Assembly: GCA_019635435.1 (NCBI GenBank)
Contig: JAHBZM010000001.1
Coordinates: 3,782,001 to 3,846,000, forward strand
DNA from: Ramlibacter sp.
GTDB lineage: Bacteria > Pseudomonadota > Gammaproteobacteria > Burkholderiales > Burkholderiaceae_C
Direction of reading: 5' to 3'
Length of the DNA: 64,000 nt
Shown here: in pieces, positions 17,650-25,517 of the stretch
Numbering within the stretch: the first letter of the stretch is position 1
Layout: each line of letters opens with the position of its first letter
Made by a program: the position numbers and the translations under genes
The notes under the pieces: model-generated
Told to the model about the DNA's origin: nothing
Databases searched by the model: none
The model's input: the letters and a program-made list of their open reading frames with translations, nothing else

Positions 17650-19104
17650 TCAGCGCATCTGCCGGCGCACCAGCCGCCCCAGCACGCGATAGGCCTCTTC
17701 GATCTCGGGTGAAATCGCCATCGCGCAGCCAAAGCGCATGAAGCCGTCATAGCGGCCGGTGTTGGAGAACATCGCGCCCGGGGCAATCCGGATGCCCTCA
17801 CGCAGCGCATCTTCGTAGAGCACCGACGACGACACGCCCGCCGGCAATTCACCCCACAGGCACAGGCCACCCGGCGGCAAGGCCAGGCGCGTGACCGGCG
17901 GGAAGTACCGGGCAATGGCCTGGGCGGTGCGTTCACGCTGGCTGCGCAATTGCAGCCGCAGCCGCTGCAGATGGCGTGCAAAAGCCGGCGACGCGGCCCA
18001 GCGCGCCACAAGCAACTGCCCCCACGCGGGCGTGCTGCGGCTCTGCGCGAACTTGAGCATGTGCACCCGCTCGTGCCAGCGCCCCGCATTCATCCAGCCC
18101 TGACGCAGGCCTGGCGCCAGCGTCTTGTTGAATGACTCACAGTAGATGACGTGACCGCTCTGGTCCCAGGCCTTGACGGGCCGCGGCACCGCGCTGCCCT
18201 CCACGAGCAGGCGGTAGGAGTCGTCCTCGATCAGGGCAAGCCCGTGCTCGCCGCAGAACGCCGCCAGGGCCGCTTTCTGGCTGTCGGGCATCAGCGTGCC
18301 CAGGGGCATCTGCAGGTGCGGCATGGCCACCACGGCTTTCAGCCGCGGTTCCGTGCGCACGGCAAGCTCCAGGGCCTCCAGCGAAATGCCCGTGTGCCGG
18401 CTGCAGGGGATCTCGAGAATCTCCAGCCCCTGCGACTCGATGACCTGCAGCAGGCCGTAGTAGGTGGGCGACTCGACGGCCACCACGTCGCCCGGCTGCG
18501 CCACGGCGCTCAGGGCCAGGTGAACCGCCTCGGTGTTGCCACTGGTGGCCAGCACGTCACGCGGGTTCAGCGCCATGCCGGCGTCCAGCGCACGCCGCGC
18601 CATCGCCGCCTGGAATTCGGGGTGCGCGCCCGTCAGCGCCCGCCCGTGCGCCAGGATGCCCGGCTGTTCGCGCAGCAAGGCGGCGGCGCTCCGGTTCATC
18701 ATGGCGGCATCAAACAGCTCAGGCCCCGGCGTGGCGCCGCCCAGATCCACCCGAAGGCTGGCCCGGCGCCCGCTTTCCAGCAGCAATGAGATGCGCTCGT
18801 TGATGCCCGCAAAACGCGTGGGGTCTGCCGCAAACGGTTTGCGCAGGTCGGGCTCGGCCAGTTCGCCCAGCGCCGACGGCCGGGCCCCGCGAACAAAGTA
18901 GCCGACCCGGGGCCTGGCTTCCAGCCAGCCCTGCTCCTCCAGCGAGCGCAGGGCCTGCAGCGCGGTGGACAGGCTGACCTGGTGGCGGCGCATCATGTCG
19001 CGCACCGACGGCATGCGGGAAGCCGCCAGCAGCGCGCCCTTGCCAATGGCGTCGCGGTAATGCGAAGCCAGTTGCAGGTACAGCGGTGTTGAATCGGTGG
19101 TCAT
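17650..19104 (-). CDS. MocR/GntR-type PLP-dependent transcriptional regulator
   Basis: 484-residue regulator joining a GntR winged helix (about residues 6-75; MPSVRDMMRRHQVSLSTALQ and LEEQGWLEARPRVGYFV) to a fold-type I aminotransferase domain. In that domain are ATSGNTEAVHLAL, VESPTYYG and the PLP-lysine segment YCESFNKTLAPGLRQGW with the lysine in NKTL. Such proteins sense PLP or an amino-acid-PLP adduct. ATG 19104 starts close to the GntR domain; ATG 19131, nine codons earlier, has a slightly better ribosome-binding site and is an alternative. It is divergent from a RidA-like gene. Confidence 0.9.
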   Translation of the reverse strand: MTTDSTPLYLQLASHYRDAIGKGALLAASRMPSVRDMMRRHQVSLSTALQALRSLEEQGWLEARPRVGYFVRGARPSALGELAEPDLRKPFAADPTRFAGINERISLLLESGRRASLRVDLGGATPGPELFDAAMMNRSAAALLREQPGILAHGRALTGAHPEFQAAMARRALDAGMALNPRDVLATSGNTEAVHLALSAVAQPGDVVAVESPTYYGLLQVIESQGLEILEIPCSRHTGISLEALELAVRTEPRLKAVVAMPHLQMPLGTLMPDSQKAALAAFCGEHGLALIEDDSYRLLVEGSAVPRPVKAWDQSGHVIYCESFNKTLAPGLRQGWMNAGRWHERVHMLKFAQSRSTPAWGQLLVARWAASPAFARHLQRLRLQLRSQRERTAQAIARYFPPVTRLALPPGGLCLWGELPAGVSSSVLYEDALREGIRIAPGAMFSNTGRYDGFMRFGCAMAISPEIEEAYRVLGRLVRRQMR

Positions 19105-19141
19105 GCCGGGCGCAGACGATCTTGACCGCATTTGCTGCTTC

Positions 19142-19163
19142 GAAACAGATACAAAAACGGTAC
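19142..19163. promoter_or_regulatory. Possible tandem operator for the MocR regulator
   Basis: Two adjacent 11-base units, GAAACAGATAC and AAAAACGGTAC, share seven positions and lie one helical turn apart just upstream of the MocR start. PdxR-type MocR proteins bind direct repeats of this kind. The match is weak. Confidence 0.3.
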
Positions 19164-19288
19164 CAGACAACCATAACAGAGCACCGATGCAGACGCTGAT
19201 CGCCTGCTCAAGAGGCCCGCTGTGCCTGCCCCGGCAACCAGCGTGGCGCTACGCTTGAACCCTATCCACCCACGGCAAAGGCGGCATC

Positions 19289-19780
19289 ATGGATTCTTCA
19301 AGGCAGGCAGCGCTGGACGGCATCATCGCCGGGCTGGGCCACGATTTCAGCGGCGAGATCAGGGCGGGAGGCGACTACCTGCCGGTCGTGATTGACGGCC
19401 CGACGGCCTACGTGAGCGGCCAGGTGCCGCGCGTGGGAACGGTGGTGGTGGTGACCGGGGCGGCAGGCTCGGCCGTCACGCTGCAGGACGCGCAGCGCGC
19501 CGCCGTCATTTGCACCGTTCGCGCCCTGCTGCTGTTGCGGCAATCCCTGGGCAGCCTGGAACGGATCAGGCGGGTCTTGCGGGTAGGCGTGTTCGTGCAG
19601 TCAGCGCCGCAATTCGGCCAGCAAAGCGAGGTGGCCGACGCGGCCTCGGGCCTGCTGCGCCAGGTGCTGGGCGATGCCGGAGCCCACACGCGCACCTCCG
19701 TGGGCGTTTTGCAGTTGCCCAAGAACGCGACGGTGGAGATTGAAATGACCGTGAGCCTTGAGGCCGGCGATGAACGCTGA
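19289..19780 (+). CDS. RidA family protein (YjgF/UK114 superfamily)
   Basis: 163-residue member of the RidA superfamily. The long form is recognisable by YLPVVIDGPTAYVSGQVPR near residue 30 and the C-terminal RTSVGVLQLPKNATVEIEM. RidA proteins hydrolyse reactive enamine/imine products of PLP enzymes; the invariant active-site arginine of true RidA corresponds here to the arginine in HTRTSVGVL, so deaminase activity is possible but unproven. AAAGGCGG precedes ATG 19289. It is divergent from a PLP-binding MocR regulator, which fits a shared role in PLP-enzyme metabolism (inference), and overlaps the DUF2917 gene by 11 bases. Confidence 0.85.
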   Translation: MDSSRQAALDGIIAGLGHDFSGEIRAGGDYLPVVIDGPTAYVSGQVPRVGTVVVVTGAAGSAVTLQDAQRAAVICTVRALLLLRQSLGSLERIRRVLRVGVFVQSAPQFGQQSEVADAASGLLRQVLGDAGAHTRTSVGVLQLPKNATVEIEMTVSLEAGDER

Positions 19781-20360
19781 CCAAAGGCTCCAGCCAGGCC
19801 AGGAAGTCGCCTTCTGGGTGGCCGAAGGAACGCAGCTGTTCTGCGAATCAGGGGTCCTGTGGCTCACGCTGGCAGGCGCCGGGCCGGCCGAAGGGCTGGC
19901 GCCCGGGGCCAGGCGGCTACCCGCCGGCCAGGGCTGGCGCGCGGACCAGCCCCTGTGGGTCAAGATCGGGGCGCAGCAACAGGCCCGCTTCAGGCTGGCC
20001 AGCCCGCCCGGGGCGGCTTATGCGTGCGCGGCGCGCAGCTTCATCGAGAACTGCTGCAGTGCGACGATGCCGCTTTCCTCGGCGCGACGGCACCAGGCCT
20101 GGAGGTCAGACGCGAGCTGCTCACGCGAATGGCCGGTGCTCAGCCACATCTGGCGCAGCTCTTCGCGCATGGTCACCATCTTGTCCAGCACCGGATGGGC
20201 GGCGCGGGCCTGGGCCAGGCGCGGACGCGCGCTGGCGGGGACCTTGTCATCGTCACGGTGGAGCCAGCGCTTGGCGGCCGCAAGTTGGGACAGGTCGCCC
20301 TGGCGGGCCTTGAGGGCCGCGATTTCAGCCTGGCAGACGCGGCGCAATTCGCGCGCGTAG
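19770..20360 (+). CDS. DUF2917-like protein with long antisense extension
   Basis: The first 90 residues (RLQPGQEVAFWVAEGTQLF, SGVLWLTLAGAG, RRLPAGQGWRADQPLWVKIG) look like a DUF2917 domain, a small beta-rich family of unknown function and usually about 100 residues. Here the frame does not stop. It continues another 110 residues with serine-, arginine- and tryptophan-rich sequence that is antisense to the 3' end of the desaturase gene (343-base overlap). The extension is probably not conserved, so the functional gene may be a DUF2917 unit that lost its stop codon. ATG 19770 overlaps the RidA-like stop region, suggesting coupling. Confidence 0.55.
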   Translation: MNADQRLQPGQEVAFWVAEGTQLFCESGVLWLTLAGAGPAEGLAPGARRLPAGQGWRADQPLWVKIGAQQQARFRLASPPGAAYACAARSFIENCCSATMPLSSARRHQAWRSDASCSREWPVLSHIWRSSSRMVTILSSTGWAARAWARRGRALAGTLSSSRWSQRLAAASWDRSPWRALRAAISAWQTRRNSRA

Positions 20361-21232
20361 CCGGCCATGACCTCGTAGCGGTTGGCGATCAGCGCCTCCA
20401 GCGTCTTCTCGTCGGCCACCGGCTTCACCGCGCCAAGCTGCAGCTTGGGCGGCACCTTCTTGACCGTGGCCCAGCCCAGCTTTTCCATCAGGCTGATGTA
20501 CATCCAGCCAATGTCGAACTCATAGGGCTTGACCGAGAACCGGGCCGACGTGGGGTAGGTGTGGTGGTTGTTGTGCAGCTCTTCGCCGCCAATGATGATG
20601 CCCCAGATGCTCACATTGGTGCTGGCGTCGGGCGACTCGAAATTGCGGTAGCCCCAGTAGTGGCCAATGCCGTTGATGACACCGGTGGCCATCACGGGAA
20701 TCCAGGCCATCTGCACGGCCCAGACGGCCGCGCCCACCGCGCCGAACAGCGCCAGGTCCAGGATCAGCATCAGGCCCACGCCCTGCCACGAGTAGCGGGT
20801 GTAGAGGTTGCGCTCAAGCCAGTCGTCGGGCGTGCCATAGCCGTACTTGGCCATGGTTTCCTTGTTCTTGGACTCGGCCCGGTACAGCTCCGTGCCTTCG
20901 AGCAGCAGCTTCTTGATGCCGCGGGTCTGGGGGCTGTGCGGGTCTTCCTCGGTGTCGACCTTGGCGTGGTGCTTGCGGTGGATGGCCACGAATTCCTTGG
21001 TGACCATGCCCGTGCCCAGCCAGAGCCAGAAACGGAAGAAGTGCGAGGGGATCGGGCCCAGCTCCAGCGCACGGTGCGACTGCGCGCGGTGCAGGAAGAT
21101 GGTCACGCCCATGATGGTCAGGTGCGTGGTCACCAGCGTGTACAGCACGATCTGCCACCAGGCGAGATTCCACAGGCCGTGGCCGAGCCAGTCGATTGCC
21201 GCGTTCAGCACGGCCCAGTCAGGAAGCAACAT
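20018..21232 (-). CDS. Acyl-CoA (delta-9) fatty acid desaturase
   Basis: Membrane di-iron desaturase of 404 residues that introduces a double bond into a fatty acyl chain. The three histidine boxes are HRAQSH (48-53), HRKHH (85-89) and HNNHH (220-224). Hydrophobic helices lie around residues 22-46, 64-78, 150-175 and 177-195, the usual two pairs. A C-terminal helical tail of about 130 residues (VADEKTLEALIANRYEVM onward) is typical of proteobacterial OLE1-like enzymes. ATG 21232 is the first start in the frame. Its 3' end overlaps the plus-strand DUF2917 frame. Three DnaA-box-like sequences lie about 80-110 bases upstream. Confidence 0.92.
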   Translation of the reverse strand: MLLPDWAVLNAAIDWLGHGLWNLAWWQIVLYTLVTTHLTIMGVTIFLHRAQSHRALELGPIPSHFFRFWLWLGTGMVTKEFVAIHRKHHAKVDTEEDPHSPQTRGIKKLLLEGTELYRAESKNKETMAKYGYGTPDDWLERNLYTRYSWQGVGLMLILDLALFGAVGAAVWAVQMAWIPVMATGVINGIGHYWGYRNFESPDASTNVSIWGIIIGGEELHNNHHTYPTSARFSVKPYEFDIGWMYISLMEKLGWATVKKVPPKLQLGAVKPVADEKTLEALIANRYEVMAGYARELRRVCQAEIAALKARQGDLSQLAAAKRWLHRDDDKVPASARPRLAQARAAHPVLDKMVTMREELRQMWLSTGHSREQLASDLQAWCRRAEESGIVALQQFSMKLRAAHA

Positions 21233-21312
21233 AGTAAGGGGGTCTCTCTCAGGGGAACGACGTCAGGTGGAGGCTGTTATTCTGGTTTACAAGCATTTTA
21301 GGGCTTACCCCC

Positions 21313-21341
21313 TGTATAACATGTGCATAACCTGTGAATCA
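21313..21341. promoter_or_regulatory. Three tandem DnaA-box-like sequences
   Basis: TGTATAA (21313), TGTGCATAA (21322, a perfect match to the DnaA box TGTGNATAA) and TGTGAATCA (21333) follow each other at 9- and 11-base steps in the space between the desaturase and rsmB genes. DnaA regulation is possible but not shown. Confidence 0.4.
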
Positions 21342-21373
21342 GGGGCTTTTAACCGTCTCGCCCGTGACTTTCA

Positions 21374-22645
21374 TCAAGTTTTCACCCAAACCGCCGCAAA
21401 AAAACCGTCGGTGGCATGCGTGTGAGGCCACAGCCTCAGGTAGTCAGCGCCCGATTCACCGCCGCTGCAAAGGCTGGCGGCCGCCTCGACCTTGAGATTG
21501 GACAGGATGTCGCCCGCTGAAAGTGGGCTGAACTCCCTATTGGCGGCGGTGAAGGCCTGGGCAATCGCCTCGTTCTCCTGCGGCAGGACGCTGCAGGTGG
21601 CATAGACCAGCCGGCCACCGGGCTTGAGCAGCCGGGCCGCGCTTTGCAGGATGGCGGTCTGCTTGGCCACCAGCTCCTCCACCGACTGCGGCGACTGGCG
21701 CCATTTGAGGTCCGGGTTGCGACGCAGGGTGCCCAGGCCCGAGCACGGCGCATCGACCAGCACGCGGTCGATCTTGCCGGCCAGCCGCTTGACGCGGTCG
21801 TCGCGCTCATGGGCAATGGCCGCCGGATGCACGTTGGACAAGCCGCTGCGCGCCAGCCTGGGCTTGAGCGCATCCAGCCGGTGGGCCGAGGTGTCAAAGG
21901 CATAGAGCCGGCCGGTGTTGCGCATGCAGGCGCCAATGGCCAGGGTCTTGCCGCCGGCGCCGGCGCAGAAGTCCACCACCATCTCGCCGCGCTTGGCGTC
22001 CAGCAGCAGGGCCAGCAGCTGCGAGCCCTCGTCCTGCACCTCGATGGCACCCCGGGTGAAGGCGTCCACCTTGTTGAGCGGCGGCTTGCCTTCAATGCGC
22101 AGGCCCCAGGGCGAATACGGCGTGGGCACGGCGGCGATGCCGGCCCTGGCCAGTTCCTTTTGCACATCGGCCCGCTTGTCGGCCAGCGCATTGACGCGCA
22201 GGTCCAGCGGCGCGCTCTGGCTCAGCGCGTTCACGAGCGGCCAGAAGCCGTCACCGAGCTGCTCCTTGAGCGGTGGCACCAGCCATTCGGGCAGGTTGTG
22301 GCGGTGCCGCTCCAGCAGGTCGGCGGGCTGGATGCTGTCGCACTGGTCCAGCCATTTTTTCTCCTGGTCGCTCAGCGCGCTCTTGAGAAAGTCGCGCGGG
22401 CCGTGAAAGCCCAGGATCGCCAGGCGGCGCTCGCGCGGCCCACTGCCCGAGGGCGCCATGTGGTCGAACAGCAGCTTCTTGCGCAGCACGGTGTAGACCG
22501 TCTCGGCCAGCGTGGCGCGCTCACGCGGGCCCAGTGAACGGTTGTCGCGGAAATAGCGGGACACCACGGCGTCGGCCGGGTGATCGAACTTGAGGGTGAG
22601 CTTGACGAGCTCGGCACAGGCGTCGAGCAGGGCTTTAGGATGCAT
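21374..22645 (-). CDS. rsmB: 16S rRNA (cytosine-5)-methyltransferase RsmB family protein
   Basis: S-adenosylmethionine-dependent RNA m5C methyltransferase, 423 residues. The N-terminal NusB-like helical domain covers roughly residues 1-130 (VSRYFRDNRSLGPRERATLAE). The catalytic domain has the SAM motif VDFCAGAGGKTLAIG, motif IV DAPCSGLGTLRRNPDLKW with its cysteine, and the nucleophile cysteine in VYATCSVLPQENE. The family target is C967 of 16S rRNA. ATG 22645 gives MHPKALLDAC; the extension upstream overlaps the divergent DUF1653 leader. It is divergent from DUF1653 with 43 bases between the starts. Confidence 0.93.
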   Translation of the reverse strand: MHPKALLDACAELVKLTLKFDHPADAVVSRYFRDNRSLGPRERATLAETVYTVLRKKLLFDHMAPSGSGPRERRLAILGFHGPRDFLKSALSDQEKKWLDQCDSIQPADLLERHRHNLPEWLVPPLKEQLGDGFWPLVNALSQSAPLDLRVNALADKRADVQKELARAGIAAVPTPYSPWGLRIEGKPPLNKVDAFTRGAIEVQDEGSQLLALLLDAKRGEMVVDFCAGAGGKTLAIGACMRNTGRLYAFDTSAHRLDALKPRLARSGLSNVHPAAIAHERDDRVKRLAGKIDRVLVDAPCSGLGTLRRNPDLKWRQSPQSVEELVAKQTAILQSAARLLKPGGRLVYATCSVLPQENEAIAQAFTAANREFSPLSAGDILSNLKVEAAASLCSGGESGADYLRLWPHTHATDGFFAAVWVKT

Positions 22646-22688
22646 GGCCGTATTGTCCCACCTGCCCTTCAGCCTGAAGAAGCCGACC

Positions 22689-22970
22689 ATGCCCGACACC
22701 GACCTGCCCCCGCTGATTGAAACGCCGCCCGGCCGCTACCGCCACTACAAGGGCCTGCCGTACGAGGTGCTGGGCACCGTGCGCCACAGCGAGACCCTGG
22801 AGCCCATGACCTTGTACCGCGCGCTCTACGGCGGCCACGGGCTGTGGGTGCGCCCCGCCGCCATGTTTGGCGAAGAGGTGTTGGTTGACGGCGTCCGGCA
22901 GCCCCGCTTTGCCCGGGTTGATGACCCAACAGGGCTGGAGTCCAGGACTGGCGGCCACTCCTTGCTATGA
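22689..22970 (+). CDS. DUF1653 domain protein with repeat-derived C-terminus
   Basis: 93-residue protein. Residues 12-75 form the DUF1653 domain (GRYRHYKGLPYEVLGTVRHS, ETLEPMTLYRALYG, LWVRPAAMFGEEV, RFARV), found in small beta-rich proteins of unknown function. The last 14 residues, with GLESRTGGHSLL and the stop codon, are encoded by copy B of the dispersed repeat, so the natural C-terminus may have been replaced. The same eight residues GLESRTGG occur in the Nudix protein at 40125-40937. ATG 22689 is the start nearest to the domain. It overlaps the convergent purN by 6 bases. Confidence 0.85.
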   Translation: MPDTDLPPLIETPPGRYRHYKGLPYEVLGTVRHSETLEPMTLYRALYGGHGLWVRPAAMFGEEVLVDGVRQPRFARVDDPTGLESRTGGHSLL

Positions 22971-22982
22971 ATTTCGAAGCAA
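22928..22982 (-). repeat. Dispersed in-gene repeat, copy B (DUF1653 and purN ends)
   Basis: On the minus strand it begins TTGCTTCGAAATTCATAGCA, then 16 bases, then CCTGGACTCC. It supplies both stop codons of the convergent genes: purN is read in the sense direction and DUF1653 in the antisense direction. Confidence 0.8.
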
Positions 22983-23546
22983 ATCGGCAATCGCGCGGGG
23001 GTAGATCAGGTGCTCCTGGGTGAGCACGCGCGCGGCCAGCGTCTCGCCCGTGTCGCCCGACAGCACCGGAACGGCAGCCTGCGCCAGGATGGGGCCATGG
23101 TCCAGGTCGGCCGTCACGCGGTGCACCGTCGCGCCGGCCACCTGGCAGCCCGCGTCAATGGCGCGCTGGTGGGTCTTCAGGCCCGTGAAGGCCGGCAGCA
23201 GCGACGGGTGGATGTTGAGCAGCCGGCCCTCGTAGCGGGCCACGAACCCCGGCGTGAGGATGCGCATGAAACCCGCCAGCACCACCAGCGCGGGCTGGCG
23301 CCGGTCAATCACCGTGGCCAGCTCGGCATCAAAGGCCTCGCGGGTGGCAAAGCGGGTATGGTCCACCACGTCGGTGGCGATCAGGTGCTCGCGGGCCAGG
23401 GCCAGGCCCTCGGCCTGCGGCCGGTTGCTGATGACCGCGGACACCTGCGCGTCCAGGGTCTTGCGCCAGTTGTCGCGCTGGGCGGCGCGGACAATGGCGG
23501 CCATGTTGGAGCCACTGCCTGAGATCAGAATCACGATGTTTTTCAT
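22965..23546 (-). CDS. purN: Phosphoribosylglycinamide formyltransferase PurN
   Basis: Third step of purine synthesis: transfers a formyl group from 10-formyltetrahydrofolate to GAR. 193 residues, normal length. MKNIVILISGSGSNMAAIV carries the phosphate loop; the catalytic asparagine and histidine are in LLNIHPSLLPAF and the aspartate in VHRVTADLDHGPILAQ. The last five residues and the TAG stop come from copy B of the dispersed repeat. ATG 23546 is the natural start. It is divergent from yceH with 21 bases between the starts, and convergent with DUF1653. Confidence 0.96.
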   Translation of the reverse strand: MKNIVILISGSGSNMAAIVRAAQRDNWRKTLDAQVSAVISNRPQAEGLALAREHLIATDVVDHTRFATREAFDAELATVIDRRQPALVVLAGFMRILTPGFVARYEGRLLNIHPSLLPAFTGLKTHQRAIDAGCQVAGATVHRVTADLDHGPILAQAAVPVLSGDTGETLAARVLTQEHLIYPRAIADLLRNS

Positions 23547-23567
23547 TCACCTGCAATTATCCCTGCC

Positions 23568-24245
23568 ATGCCCCTGCGCCCCCTGACCCCGAACGAGGCC
23601 CGCGTGCTCGCCACGCTGATGGAAAAAGCCCGCACCGTGCCCGACAGCTACCCGCTCACGCTGAACACGCTGCTGACCGGCTGCAACCAGAAAACCAGCC
23701 GCGAGCCGCTGATGAACCTGGTTGAAACCGAGGTGCAGGAGGCGCTGGATTCGCTCAAGCTGCTGAGCCTGGTGTTCGAGTCCAGCGGCAGCCGCGTGCC
23801 GCGCTACGAACACAACTTCCAGCGCGTGGTCGGCGTGCCCGAACAGTCGGCCGTGCTGCTGGGCCTGCTGGCGCTGCGCGGCCCGCAGACGGCGGGTGAA
23901 CTGCGCATCAACAGCGAGCGCTGGTACCGCTTTGCCGACATCTCCTCGGTCGACGCTTTTCTGGAAGAACTGCAGGACCGCAGCGAGGAAAAAGGCGGCC
24001 CGCTGGTGGTCAAGCTGCCACGCGCGCCGGGCGCCCGCGAGCAGCGCTGGGCCCATCTGCTGTGCGGCCCGGTGGACCTGGGCGCCAGCGCCGCGCCGGT
24101 TGAGCCTTCCGGTGTTCCGCTGGATGACGTGCGCCGGCTCGAGGCCCGCATCCGCGCACTCGAAAACGAGGTGGGCACGCTGCGTTCTGCACTGCAAAAT
24201 GTCCTCGAACAGCTCGGGATGTCGCAACCCGGACACACAGAATAG
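23568..24245 (+). CDS. yceH: YceH/DUF480 family protein
   Basis: 225-residue cytoplasmic protein of unknown function made of two winged-helix domains. The first has LTPNEARVLATLMEKARTVP and SYPLTLNTLLTGCNQKTSREP; the second has PEQSAVLLGLLALRGPQTAGEL. These are the classic YceH/DUF480 sequences. A C-terminal coiled coil follows (RRLEARIRALENEVGTLRSA). ATG 23568 is the first start, close to the divergent purN start. DNA binding is plausible from the fold but not shown. Confidence 0.92.
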   Translation: MPLRPLTPNEARVLATLMEKARTVPDSYPLTLNTLLTGCNQKTSREPLMNLVETEVQEALDSLKLLSLVFESSGSRVPRYEHNFQRVVGVPEQSAVLLGLLALRGPQTAGELRINSERWYRFADISSVDAFLEELQDRSEEKGGPLVVKLPRAPGAREQRWAHLLCGPVDLGASAAPVEPSGVPLDDVRRLEARIRALENEVGTLRSALQNVLEQLGMSQPGHTE

Positions 24246-24286
24246 AACGACCGTACGTAAACTCGGATCGCACAGGAGATACCGTC

Positions 24287-25468
24287 ATGGATTTGGCTTT
24301 TACCCCCGAAGAACAGAAATTCCGCGAAGAGATCCGCGCCTGGGTGCAGGAGAACCTGCCCAAGGACATTTCGCACAAGGTGCACAACGCCCTGCACCTC
24401 ACGCGCGACGACATGCAGCGCTGGGCCAAGATTCTTGGCAAGAAGGGCTGGCTGGGCCACGGCTGGCCCAAGGAATTCGGCGGCCCGGGCTGGACCGCGG
24501 TGCAGAAGCACCTGTTTGAAGAAGAATGCGCGCTGGCCGGTGCGCCGCGCGTCATTCCGTTCGGCCCCGTGATGGTGGCGCCGGTGATCATGGCCTTTGG
24601 CAATGCCGAGCAGCAAAAGCGCTTCCTGCCCGGCATCGCCAGCGGCGAAGTCTGGTGGAGCCAGGGCTACAGCGAACCGGGCTCGGGCTCGGACCTGGCC
24701 TCGCTCAAGACCCGCGCCGAGCGCAAGGGCGACAAATACATCGTCAACGGCCAAAAGACCTGGACCACGCTGGGCCAGTACGGCGAGTGGATCTTCTGCC
24801 TGGTGCGCACCAGCACCGAGGGCAAGCCGCAGACCGGCATCAGCTTCCTGCTGATCGACATGAAGAGCCCCGGCGTGACCGTGCGCCCCATCATCATGCT
24901 GGATGGCGGCCACGAGGTGAACGAGGTCTGGTTCGACAACGTCGAGGTGCCGGCCGAGAACCTGATCGGCGAAGAGAACAAGGGCTGGACCTATGCCAAG
25001 CACCTGCTCAGCCACGAACGCACCAACATCGCCGACGTGAACCGCGCCAAGCGCGAGCTCGAGCGCCTCAAGCGCATCGCCAGGGCCGAGGGCGTGTATG
25101 ACGACACCCGCTTCCGCGACGAAATCGCCAAGCTCGAAGTGGAAGTGGTCGCGCTCGAGATGCTGGTGCTGCGCGTGCTCAGCGCCGAGAAGTCGGGCAA
25201 GAACTCGCTGGACATCGCGGGCCTGCTCAAGATCCGCGGCAGCGAGATCCAGCAGCGCTACAGCGAACTCATGATGCTGGCCGCCGGCCCCTACAGCCTG
25301 CCCTTCATCAAGGAAGCCATGGAAGCCGGCTGGCAGGGCGACTTCCCCGGCGGCGCCACGGGCAACGCGCCACTGGCGGCCACCTTCTTCAACATGCGCA
25401 AGACCACCATCTACGGCGGCTCGAACGAAGTGCAGCGCAACATCGTGGCCCAGACGGTTCTTGGGTAA
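24287..25468 (+). CDS. Acyl-CoA dehydrogenase, PimC-like (large subunit type)
   Basis: FAD-dependent acyl-CoA dehydrogenase of 393 residues. The N-terminal helical domain starts MDLAFTPEEQKFREEIRAW; the middle beta domain has WWSQGYSEPGSGSDLASLKT and KYIVNGQKTWTTLGQYGEW; the C-terminal part ends with GGSNEVQRNIVAQTVLG, the FAD-binding tail. Closest in style to the large subunit of pimeloyl-CoA dehydrogenase, which works with a smaller partner; the substrate is not certain. ATG 24287 follows AGGAG. The second gene of the pair starts 49 bases downstream. Confidence 0.9.
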   Translation: MDLAFTPEEQKFREEIRAWVQENLPKDISHKVHNALHLTRDDMQRWAKILGKKGWLGHGWPKEFGGPGWTAVQKHLFEEECALAGAPRVIPFGPVMVAPVIMAFGNAEQQKRFLPGIASGEVWWSQGYSEPGSGSDLASLKTRAERKGDKYIVNGQKTWTTLGQYGEWIFCLVRTSTEGKPQTGISFLLIDMKSPGVTVRPIIMLDGGHEVNEVWFDNVEVPAENLIGEENKGWTYAKHLLSHERTNIADVNRAKRELERLKRIARAEGVYDDTRFRDEIAKLEVEVVALEMLVLRVLSAEKSGKNSLDIAGLLKIRGSEIQQRYSELMMLAAGPYSLPFIKEAMEAGWQGDFPGGATGNAPLAATFFNMRKTTIYGGSNEVQRNIVAQTVLG

Positions 25469-25517
25469 TTGCGGGACAGACCTTCAGCTCTGTCCCCAAC
25501 TGATTAGGAAACAAGCT

